Shown here: positions 1 to 6,363 of the stretch, one piece after another
How positions within the stretch are numbered: position 1 is the stretch's first letter
Layout: each line of letters starts with the position of its first letter
From: Desulfovibrio legallii
GTDB lineage: Bacteria > Desulfobacterota > Desulfovibrionia > Desulfovibrionales > Desulfovibrionaceae
Length of the DNA: 64,000 nt
Assembly (NCBI RefSeq): GCF_900102485.1
Contig: NZ_FNBX01000015.1
Span: 1-64,000 of the forward strand
Reading direction: 5' to 3'
Notes under the pieces: generated by a model
Seen by the model: the letters and a program-made list of their open reading frames with translations, nothing else
What the model was told of the DNA's origin: nothing
The model's database searches: none
Translations under genes and position numbers: made by a program

Positions 1-159
1 AGGCTGAATCGTGAAATTCGGCGGCGAACGCGGGTGGTGGGGAGCTTTCCCGATGGGCACGCGGCCTTAATGCTGGTAGCGGCCCGGCTGCGCTATATGG
101 CGGGCCAGAAATGGGGCACACAGCGGTATCTGTGCATGTCCAGGGAGGAAGCAGAATAG
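1..159 (+). CDS. IS256-family transposase, C-terminal fragment (cut by window edge)
   Basis: The frame is open from base 1 and ends at the TAG at 157-159, giving 52 visible residues. The fragment starts RLNREIRRRTRVVGSFPDG and later has KWGTQRYL. This matches the typical C-terminal signature of Mutator/IS256 DDE transposases (LNREIRRRT...FP...W...RYL). The DDE catalytic residues would lie upstream, outside the window. Whether the whole transposase is intact cannot be judged. The C-terminal part has no frameshift, so the element may be recent. Confidence 0.85.
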   Translation, partial: RLNREIRRRTRVVGSFPDGHAALMLVAARLRYMAGQKWGTQRYLCMSREEAE

Positions 160-300
160 CGTCGGCGCTGTCACGGCCCTTGCAGCCGCGGCATCTTTGA
201 ATGTACCGCTCGCAAGGCCCGCGCCAGCGCCTTAAGGCAGACCCAAAAATCCTGACCACGCGGGCCGCTACGAAATGTGCGAAAAATTCTGGACACTACC
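1..300 (+). mobile_element. IS256-family insertion sequence, right end (left part outside window)
   Basis: The window opens inside the last 52 codons of an IS256/Mutator-type transposase (stop at 157-159). About 140 bp of non-coding sequence follows, and then a terminal motif at about 270-300. Read on the minus strand from 300 inwards it begins GGTAGTGTCCAGAATTTTT, which resembles inverted-repeat tips of IS256-family elements. I therefore place the element boundary near position 300. The left end and any 8-9 bp target duplication lie outside the window. The boundary matters because the next gene's reading frame begins inside the IS. Confidence 0.7.
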
Positions 301-2996
301 GTTTTGGGCGCGCCGCCGGCCGCCCCGCGCCTGCGGCCACGCCACAGCAGATCCGCGAGGCTGCCGCGCGCCTTGCCGCGGCGGCCGTTGCCGCGCCGGC
401 GGCCGTCTTGCAAAGCGTGGGTTCGGCCCCCGATGGCCTGGCCGCCGTGCAGATCCCCGCCCGGCGGCAACACTACGGGGCCAATGTTCTGGCCGTGAAA
501 AACCGGGACGGCCTGGGGCGGCGGCTGTGCCGCTCCTTCATCAATCCTTTCAGCGCGGTGCTGCTGGTGCTGGCCTGCGTTTCCTTCATTACGGACTACC
601 TGCTGGCCGCCGCCGGGGAGAAAGACCTTACCGCCGTGCTCATCGTGGCGGGCATGGTGCTGGCGAGCGGCACGCTGCACTTTGTGCAGGAGGCGCGCTC
701 CGGCAACGCCCTGGCCCGGCTGGAGGGCATGGTCAAAACCACCATCGCCGTGCTGCGCGAGGGCCGGGAACGGGAGCTGCCCATTGCCGCCCTGGTGGTG
801 GGCGATGTGGTGCGCCTGGCCGCGGGGGACATGATCCCTGCGGACATGCGCGTCGTCAAAGCCAAGGATCTGTTTGTGAGCCAGGCCTCCCTGACCGGCG
901 AAAGCGGCCCGGTGGAGAAATTTGCCCAGGCCCTGCCGGCAGATCCGGCGCGCCAGAGCCCTCTGGATTGCGACAATCTGGTTTTTCTGGGCAGCAACGT
1001 GCTGAGCGGCGCGGCCCACGGGGTGGTGCTGGCCGTGGGCGGGGCGACTCTGTTCGGTTCGCTGGCCCGGCAGCTTTCGGTCACGGCAGCGCCCACCAGC
1101 TTCGACACGGGGCTTACCTCCGTTTCCTGGCTGTTGCTGCGGCTTATGGCCTGCATGGCGCCGGTGGTTTTTCTCCTCAACGGCCTGACCAAGGGCGATT
1201 GGGTGGAGGCCGCCGTCTTCGCCCTTTCCGTGGCCGTGGGCCTGACGCCGGAGATGCTGCCCACGGTGGTTTCGGCCAACCTGGTGCGCGGGGCCGTGTT
1301 TATGGCCCGCAAAAAGGTCATTGTCCGCCGTCTCAACGCCATCCAGAACCTGGGGGCCATGGACGTGCTCTGCACGGACAAGACCGGCACCCTGACTCAG
1401 GACAGGATCATTCTGGAATATTCCCGGGATATTCACGGTAACGACGACGATAACGTGCTGCGCTGCGCCTTCCTCAACAGCTGGCTGCAGACGGGCCTCA
1501 AAAACCTGCTGGACGCGGCCGTGGTGAGCCACGCCGAAGAAAAACGCATGCAGGACCTGCGCCAGGGCTGCCGCCTGGTGGACGAAATGCCCTTTGATTT
1601 CAGCCGTCGGCGCATGAGCGTGGTGGTGGAGAACCAGGGCGGCAACCGCCAGATCATCACCAAGGGCGCGCTGGAAGAGATGCTGGGGGTCTGCGCCTGG
1701 GCGCGGGACAAAGGCGCAGACGTGCCCCTGACCCCGGAACTGCGGCGGGAGATCGCGGCCCATGTGCGCCGCTGCAATGCCGACGGCCTGCGGGTGGTGG
1801 CCGTGGCCGTGCGCGCTGTGGAGGCTGCGCCCCGCGCCTATACGGTGGCGGACGAGCGGGAGATGACCTTGCTGGGCTTTCTGGCTTTTTTGGATCCGCC
1901 CAAGGAATCGGCCGCCAGAGCCGTGAGCGCGCTGGAGGCGCACGGCGTGCGCGTCAAGGTGCTGACCGGCGATAACGACGCCGTAACCCGCAGCGTCTGC
2001 CGCCAGGTGGGCCTGCCCGACCGCCGGGCGCTGCTGGGCGCGGATCTGGAAGGCATGGACGCCGCGGCGCTGAGCCGGGCGGTGGAAGAGGCGGACATTT
2101 TCGCCAAGCTGAACCCGCTGCAAAAGGCCCGCATTGTCGCCTGCCTGCGCGGCAACGGCCATGTGGTGGGCTTCATGGGCGACGGCATCAACGACGCCCC
2201 GGCCATGAAAAATGCGGACGTGGCCGTTTCTGTGGATACGGCCGTGGACGTGGCGCGGGAATCGGCGGGCGTCATTCTGCTGGAAAAAGACCTCACCGTG
2301 CTGGAAGCCGGGGTGATGGAAGGCCGCCGCACCTACGTCAATATCCTAAAGTATATCAAAATCACCGTGAGCTCCAATTTCGGCAACATGCTCTCTGTGC
2401 TTACGGCCAGCCTTCTGCTGCCTTTTTTGCCCATGACGCCCCTGCAGATCCTGGTGCTCAACCTGCTCTACGATCTTTCCTGCACGGCCATGCCCTGGGA
2501 CAACGTGGATGCGGATATGCTGGCGCGCCCCAGCGTCTGGAACCGTGGGGGCATCCAGAGCTTCATGCTCTGGTTCGGGCCTGTCAGCTCGTTGTTCGAC
2601 CTTTGCACCTTTGCCCTGTTGTTCTGGGTCATCTGCCCGGCGGCCATCGGGGGCGGCTGGGCCGGGCTGGACCCTGGCGGGCGCGCGGCCTTTGCCGCCC
2701 TGTTCCAGGCGGGCTGGTTTGTGGAATCCATCTGGACCCAGAGTCTGGTGCTGCACATGCTGCGCACGCCGCGGGCCCCCCTGCTGCAAAGCCGCGCCGC
2801 CTGGCAGGTGAGCCTGCTGACCTTTCTGGGCGTGGCCGTGGGCACGGCCATCCCCTTTGCCTCCCTGGGGCGCTGGCTGGAAATGAGCCCGCCGCCCGCC
2901 GCCTTTTTCCCCTGGTTGCTGGCCGTGCTGGTCGGTTACCTCGGCCTGGTCAGCGTGGTGAAGCTGCGCTATGTGCGGCGTCAGGCCTGGCTGTGA
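201..2996 (+). CDS. mgtA: MgtA/MgtB-type Mg2+-translocating P-type ATPase, probably with an IS-derived N-terminus
   Basis: An inner-membrane P-type ATPase of the P3B group, predicted to import Mg2+ at the cost of ATP. Visible motifs are the actuator TGES near residue 231, the phosphorylation motif DKTGTLTQD with its Asp near 393, and the hinge GDGIND near 660. A hydrophobic pair lies near residues 112-165 and a cluster of membrane helices near 715-925. The 931-residue length is normal for the family. The frame begins at ATG 201, but IS256 sequence runs to about 300. Residues 1 to about 33 are therefore probably IS-encoded, and homology to MgtA starts near residue 75 (YGANVL). No in-frame ATG exists between 300 and the conserved part, so the native start was probably lost or displaced by the insertion. 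No Mg2+ riboswitch or leader is visible. Catalytic domains look intact. Confidence 0.9.
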   Translation: MYRSQGPRQRLKADPKILTTRAATKCAKNSGHYRFGRAAGRPAPAATPQQIREAAARLAAAAVAAPAAVLQSVGSAPDGLAAVQIPARRQHYGANVLAVKNRDGLGRRLCRSFINPFSAVLLVLACVSFITDYLLAAAGEKDLTAVLIVAGMVLASGTLHFVQEARSGNALARLEGMVKTTIAVLREGRERELPIAALVVGDVVRLAAGDMIPADMRVVKAKDLFVSQASLTGESGPVEKFAQALPADPARQSPLDCDNLVFLGSNVLSGAAHGVVLAVGGATLFGSLARQLSVTAAPTSFDTGLTSVSWLLLRLMACMAPVVFLLNGLTKGDWVEAAVFALSVAVGLTPEMLPTVVSANLVRGAVFMARKKVIVRRLNAIQNLGAMDVLCTDKTGTLTQDRIILEYSRDIHGNDDDNVLRCAFLNSWLQTGLKNLLDAAVVSHAEEKRMQDLRQGCRLVDEMPFDFSRRRMSVVVENQGGNRQIITKGALEEMLGVCAWARDKGADVPLTPELRREIAAHVRRCNADGLRVVAVAVRAVEAAPRAYTVADEREMTLLGFLAFLDPPKESAARAVSALEAHGVRVKVLTGDNDAVTRSVCRQVGLPDRRALLGADLEGMDAAALSRAVEEADIFAKLNPLQKARIVACLRGNGHVVGFMGDGINDAPAMKNADVAVSVDTAVDVARESAGVILLEKDLTVLEAGVMEGRRTYVNILKYIKITVSSNFGNMLSVLTASLLLPFLPMTPLQILVLNLLYDLSCTAMPWDNVDADMLARPSVWNRGGIQSFMLWFGPVSSLFDLCTFALLFWVICPAAIGGGWAGLDPGGRAAFAALFQAGWFVESIWTQSLVLHMLRTPRAPLLQSRAAWQVSLLTFLGVAVGTAIPFASLGRWLEMSPPPAAFFPWLLAVLVGYLGLVSVVKLRYVRRQAWL

Positions 2997-3049
2997 GGTC
3001 TTGCAGCCGTATTTTACAAAAATATAACCTTGCAGCTGGAGGCAACACT

Positions 3050-3664
3050 ATGGTTTTTCGTCTGCGTCAGACCCTTTCCCTGCTTTTGTCGTTGGCCGCT
3101 CTGGCTTTACTGCCCTCGGCCCCGGTGCGGGCCGCCGACGGGGCCGCGCCGCGCCTGGAGCTGCCCGCGCCGGATAAAAGCGGCGGCCTGCCGCTCATGC
3201 AGGCCCTGGCCCAGCGCCGTTCCACCAAGCGCGGCTTCAGCGGCGCGCCCTTGCCGCCGCAGCAGTTGAGCGACTTGCTCTGGGCCACCTGGGGCGTTAA
3301 CCGGGCGGACGGCCGCCGCACCGCGCCTTCGGCCATGAACCGGCAGGAGGTGGAGGTTTTTGTGGCCCTGCCGGACGGCGTGTGGCGTTACGATCCCGCC
3401 CACATTCTGGTCCGGGTGCTGGAGGGCGACAAGCGCGGGGCCATGGGCGGCGGCTCCCTGACCTTGCTTTACGCGGCCCCGGCCGCCAGCCAGTGGTCGG
3501 GCATGCATGTGGGTTCGCTCTATCAGAATGCCGGGCTTTACTGCGCTTCCGTCGGGCTGGGCAGCTATGTGCACGCCTCAGGCCTGCACGCCCTGGACGG
3601 GCAGCTGCCCCTGCCCGAAGGCTGGCGCGTGCTGATCGTCCAGACGGTGGGCGTGACGCAGTAG
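3050..3664 (+). CDS. Secreted nitroreductase-family (SagB/TdsD-like) oxidoreductase
   Basis: A 204-residue protein. I use ATG 3050, which has a CTGGAGG ribosome-binding site about 8 bases upstream and is followed by a signal peptide of about 26 residues (LLLSLAALALLPSAPVRAA). The mature part begins with a nitroreductase-type region (QRRSTKRGFSGAPL) and continues with LWATWGVN and a C-terminal GLGSYVHASG stretch. These are typical of small FMN-dependent nitroreductase or SagB-like dehydrogenase proteins. A periplasmic location is unusual for flavin nitroreductases but is seen in such Desulfovibrio proteins. It lies 53 bp after mgtA and may be co-transcribed. The substrate is unknown. Confidence 0.78.
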   Translation: MVFRLRQTLSLLLSLAALALLPSAPVRAADGAAPRLELPAPDKSGGLPLMQALAQRRSTKRGFSGAPLPPQQLSDLLWATWGVNRADGRRTAPSAMNRQEVEVFVALPDGVWRYDPAHILVRVLEGDKRGAMGGGSLTLLYAAPAASQWSGMHVGSLYQNAGLYCASVGLGSYVHASGLHALDGQLPLPEGWRVLIVQTVGVTQ

Positions 3665-3829
3665 CGGCCTTGCCGCATATTGCGCTTGGACTGTAGTGCC
3701 GCGCCGGAGATGGCGGCCTGCAGGCGACGGCAACGCCCATGGACGGAGCCGGCTTCAGGCCAGCGCCTTGCCGCGGGCGGCACAGCGGCGGCAGGCGCGG
3801 TAAAGCGAGCGCCCCGCGCGGCCTGGCGC

Positions 3830-3860
3830 AAAAAAGCCCTTGCGCGGGGAACGCAAGGGC
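3830..3860 (-). terminator. Rho-independent terminator (minus strand)
   Basis: GCCCTTGCG (3836-3844) pairs perfectly with CGCAAGGGC (3852-3860). On the minus strand this is followed by a T6 run (A's at 3830-3835). It would stop transcription coming from the aldehyde dehydrogenase gene, about 260 bp after its stop and beyond the repeat element at 3951-4103. Apart from this hairpin and that repeat, I see no gene in 3665-4118. Confidence 0.75.
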
Positions 3861-3950
3861 TGGGGACGGGGCCGAACCGCGCTGGCAGGCGGCCCAACCC
3901 GGAGGCGGGGCGGCGGGGCGCGGGTCGGCGTGCGCTCCGCCGCACCAGTA

Positions 3951-4103
3951 GGGCAGATTACCTTTGAAAATAGGCGTTCTGCAAAGTTTACGGCACGCTC
4001 GTTTCGGCGCTTGCCAGCGCAAATAAATTGCGCTTGCGCCGCCACGGCGGGCGTCTGCTCACGCAGCCGCCAGGGCATTTCAATTTTGAAACGCCCTGGC
4101 GGC
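3951..4103 (-). repeat. Dispersed intergenic repeat, copy A
   Basis: One of four related elements in this window (others at 18007, 23212 and 36250). It starts GGGCAGATTA and ends in a 38-bp near-perfect palindrome (4066-4103) with 11-bp arms GCCGCCAGGGC / GCCCTGGCGGC plus an inner TTTCAA/TTGAAA. The core CGTTTCGGCGCTTGCCAGCG (4000-4019) is the most conserved part. The copy lies between the convergent nitroreductase and aldehyde dehydrogenase genes. It is in reverse orientation relative to copies B and D. It has no coding potential of its own. Confidence 0.85.
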
Positions 4104-4118
4104 CTCTGCGCTCAGAAC

Positions 4119-5600
4119 CTACGGATAGAGGCCCGTGGGCATTTCCGCCATATTGATCATGATGTTCTTCTGCTGGGTGTAGTGCTCCAGGATGACCTTA
4201 TGGGTCTCCCGGCCGAGGCCCGATTCCTTATACCCGCCGAAGGGCGCGCCCGCCGGGATGCTGTTGTAGGTGTTCACCCACATGCGGCCCGTTTCAATGG
4301 CGCGCGAGACGCGCAGGGCGCGGTTGATGTCGCGGGTCCAGACAGCGCCGCCCAGGCCGTAGATGCTGTCGTTGGCCATGGCGATCACTTCTTCTTCGCT
4401 CTTGAATTTGATGACCACGGCCACGGGGCCGAAGATTTCGTCCTGGGCCACGCGCATCTTGTTGTTCACGTTGCCGAGCAGGGTAGGCCGCATGAAGCAG
4501 CCCTTGGCCAGGGGGCCGTCGGTAAGGCGTTCGCCGCCGCACAGCACCGCGGCACCTTCGGCCTTGCCCTGTTCCACGCACATGAGGATGGCCTTGAGGT
4601 GGGATTCGTAGATCTGCGCGCCCATCTGCGTGTCGGGCTCCCAGGGCAGGCCCACCTTCACGCGGTTAAAGCGCTCCACGGCTTCGGCCACGAATTTGTC
4701 GTAAATGTCCTCATGCACAAAGACGCGCGAACCAGCGCAGCAGACCTGCCCCTGGTTGAAGAGGATGCCCAGCTGCAGGCCGTCCATGGCCATATCCCAC
4801 TGGCAGTCGGGGAAGAAAATGTTGGCGGATTTGCCGCCCAGTTCCAGCGTGGAGGGGATGATGCGCTTGGCCGCGGCCAGGCCCACGTTGCGCCCCACGT
4901 CGGTGGAGCCGGTGAAGGCCAGCTTGCGGAAGCCGGGGTGCTCCAGCATGTACTGGCCGGAGCGCGAACCGCGCCCGGTCACCACGTTGAACACGCCCTT
5001 GGGCAGGGTGTCGCCCAGCAGACGGGCCAGCTCCAGCACGGAAAGGGACGTGTGGTTGGAAGGCTTGAACACCGTGCAGCAGCCCGATGCCAGCACCGGG
5101 GCCAGCTTCCAGGCGGCCATGAGGAAGGGGAAGTTCCACGGCACAATTTGGCCTACCACGCCGATGGGCTCGCGCAGCACCAGGGAAAGGGTGTTGCCGT
5201 CCAGCAGGGTGGCGCTGCCTTCCTCGGTGCGCACGGCCCCGGCGAAGTAGCGGAAGTGATCCGCCGCCATGGGGATGTCCACATTGAGGGTTTCGCGGAT
5301 GGGCTTGCCGTTGTCCAGGGTTTCCACCATGGCCAGGTGTTCTTTATTGGCGTCAATGATGTCGGCAATGCGCAGGAGCAGGTTGGCGCGCTCAATGGGG
5401 TCAACCTTCTTCCAGGTCTGCCAGGCGGCGGTGGCGGCTTTGACGGCGCTGTCCACGTCTTCCTTGGTGGCTTCGGCGCAGGCGGCCAGGCGCTCGCCGC
5501 TGGCTGGGCAGAAGGTCTCAAAAAGGCCGCCGTCCGAGGCGGGACGCCACTCGCCGTTAATGTAGAGGCCGTACTGATCCTGCAGTTTAGGTTTTTGCAT
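4119..5600 (-). CDS. NAD(P)+-dependent aldehyde dehydrogenase
   Basis: A 493-residue ALDH-superfamily enzyme of normal length, predicted to oxidise an aldehyde to its acid in the cytoplasm. The Rossmann region has IVPWNFPF (152-159) and FTGSTDVG. The general-base motif LELGGKSAN has Glu253, and the catalytic thiol is in FNQGQVCCAG (Cys287). The C-terminal PFGGYKESGLGRE motif is present. The ATG is preceded by GAGGAGT on the minus strand. It is closest in feel to the AldB/betaine-aldehyde-type subgroup, but the substrate cannot be read from sequence. It is monocistronic, with a long AT-rich upstream region containing small dyads (5718-5727 CACAATTGTG). Confidence 0.92.
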   Translation of the reverse strand: MQKPKLQDQYGLYINGEWRPASDGGLFETFCPASGERLAACAEATKEDVDSAVKAATAAWQTWKKVDPIERANLLLRIADIIDANKEHLAMVETLDNGKPIRETLNVDIPMAADHFRYFAGAVRTEEGSATLLDGNTLSLVLREPIGVVGQIVPWNFPFLMAAWKLAPVLASGCCTVFKPSNHTSLSVLELARLLGDTLPKGVFNVVTGRGSRSGQYMLEHPGFRKLAFTGSTDVGRNVGLAAAKRIIPSTLELGGKSANIFFPDCQWDMAMDGLQLGILFNQGQVCCAGSRVFVHEDIYDKFVAEAVERFNRVKVGLPWEPDTQMGAQIYESHLKAILMCVEQGKAEGAAVLCGGERLTDGPLAKGCFMRPTLLGNVNNKMRVAQDEIFGPVAVVIKFKSEEEVIAMANDSIYGLGGAVWTRDINRALRVSRAIETGRMWVNTYNSIPAGAPFGGYKESGLGRETHKVILEHYTQQKNIMINMAEMPTGLYP

Positions 5601-5969
5601 TTTTTACTCCTCTGTTGCATTGATATGTATGAGGTATGCAACGGCACAGGCTTACTGCTTGTACCGCGTATAAGCAAGTGGAAGATAGCTTTATAACTGC
5701 TATGTTCTAAAAATGAACACAATTGTGAAATGTTTTACCTGCAATAATCACTCTCTTTAAAAAAATAGTGACACTACTACTTTCCATGCCTGCTGTACTA
5801 AACGCAAGAATGGCAAAAAGTGCAAGCGCATCACGCTCTGTATGCACATCAGGACGTAGTATTAAAAAAAGATATGCTATTCTGGGGGGATGGGCTTTTT
5901 CATGTGGGGATGTTGTCATACCACTGCCGCGCGCCCCGGAAAGCGCGGGCAAAAATTGGGTTCGGATAA

Positions 5970-5990
5970 AACATATCAATATGATATGTT
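5970..5990. promoter_or_regulatory. 21-bp dyad, operator-like
   Basis: AACATATCA-ATA-TGATATGTT is a perfect inverted repeat with 9-bp arms and a 3-bp centre. It sits in an AT-rich patch within otherwise GC-rich sequence. The size and symmetry fit a dimeric repressor or activator site. No gene starts close by on either strand, so the regulated target is unclear. The nearest start is the aldehyde dehydrogenase gene, 370 bp away. Confidence 0.45.
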
Positions 5991-6188
5991 ATAAGCGGCT
6001 GGCGGTCAACCGCGCCGCGGCGAGAGAGGTTTTTGCCCGTACAGCGGGTTGTGTGCTTCAGGAGTTATGCGCGTCAGGCGCGGCAAATGGATTTCGTGGC
6101 ATGTGGGCGGACCAGAACCATCGGCAGGGGTTTTGCCCCGCAGGCCTTTATGCGCGCGGCGCCATGCCTCGCGGCGCAGCGGGCGGTA

Positions 6189-6274
6189 CAGGGTGCCATG
6201 GCCGTGGGGCGGACCCACAGATGTGGGGAACATTGCCAAGTGATAAGGCAGGGCGCCATGGCCGTGGGGCGGAC
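6189..6274. repeat. Direct repeat, 26 bp twice with 60-bp period
   Basis: The 26-mer beginning CAGGGTGCCATGG at 6189-6214 recurs at 6249-6274 with one mismatch, offset by exactly 60 bp. A weaker third relative (GTGGGCGGACCAGAACC) lies near 6098-6114. On the minus strand the units translate as a repeated VRPTAMAPC, but no ribosome-binding site supports a gene. It could be a duplication remnant or part of a small RNA. Confidence 0.5.
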
Positions 6275-6307
6275 AGCGGGAATGCGGGCCGCAGGCGGTT
6301 GCAGGCG

Positions 6308-6338
6308 CAAAAAAAGCGCCGGGCCAAGGCCCGACGCC
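6308..6338 (-). terminator. Rho-independent terminator after the EF-G-like gene
   Basis: On the minus strand GCGTCGGGCC-TT-GGCCCGGCGC, with one G-T wobble, is followed by a T7 run (A's at 6309-6315). It lies about 25-55 bases after the stop of the EF-G-like gene. Confidence 0.85.
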
Positions 6339-6363
6339 ATGTGTGCTTCGTTGTGCGCCGGGG

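Larger units (their letters stand above)
5601..6363 (+). other. 763-bp gene-poor spacer
   Basis: I see no convincing gene here. The left part (5601-5990) is clearly more AT-rich than its surroundings. It serves as the upstream region of the aldehyde dehydrogenase gene: a weak TATAAA-like -10 lies at 5690-5695 on the minus strand, and the palindrome CACAATTGTG at 5718-5727. The right part is GC-rich, with a 60-bp-offset direct repeat (6189-6274) and the terminator of the EF-G-like gene (6308-6338). Open frames such as minus 5707-5979 lack a ribosome-binding site and any recognisable domain. Confidence 0.6.

Noticed and set aside
171..2162. 663-codon open frame antisense to mgtA
   Set aside because: Repetitive His/Gln/Gly/Ala-rich translation, no domain and no ribosome-binding site. 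A high-GC shadow of mgtA.
3840..5696. 618-codon open frame antisense to the aldehyde dehydrogenase gene
   Set aside because: It overlaps a clear ALDH gene over its full length and has no recognisable domain.
5707..5979. 90-codon minus-strand frame in the spacer
   Set aside because: No ribosome-binding site and no domain. Composition is that of an AT-rich promoter region.
6074..6340. 88-codon minus-strand frame with repeated VRPTAMAPC
   Set aside because: The repetition comes from the DNA direct repeat. The frame runs into the EF-G terminator and has no start signal.
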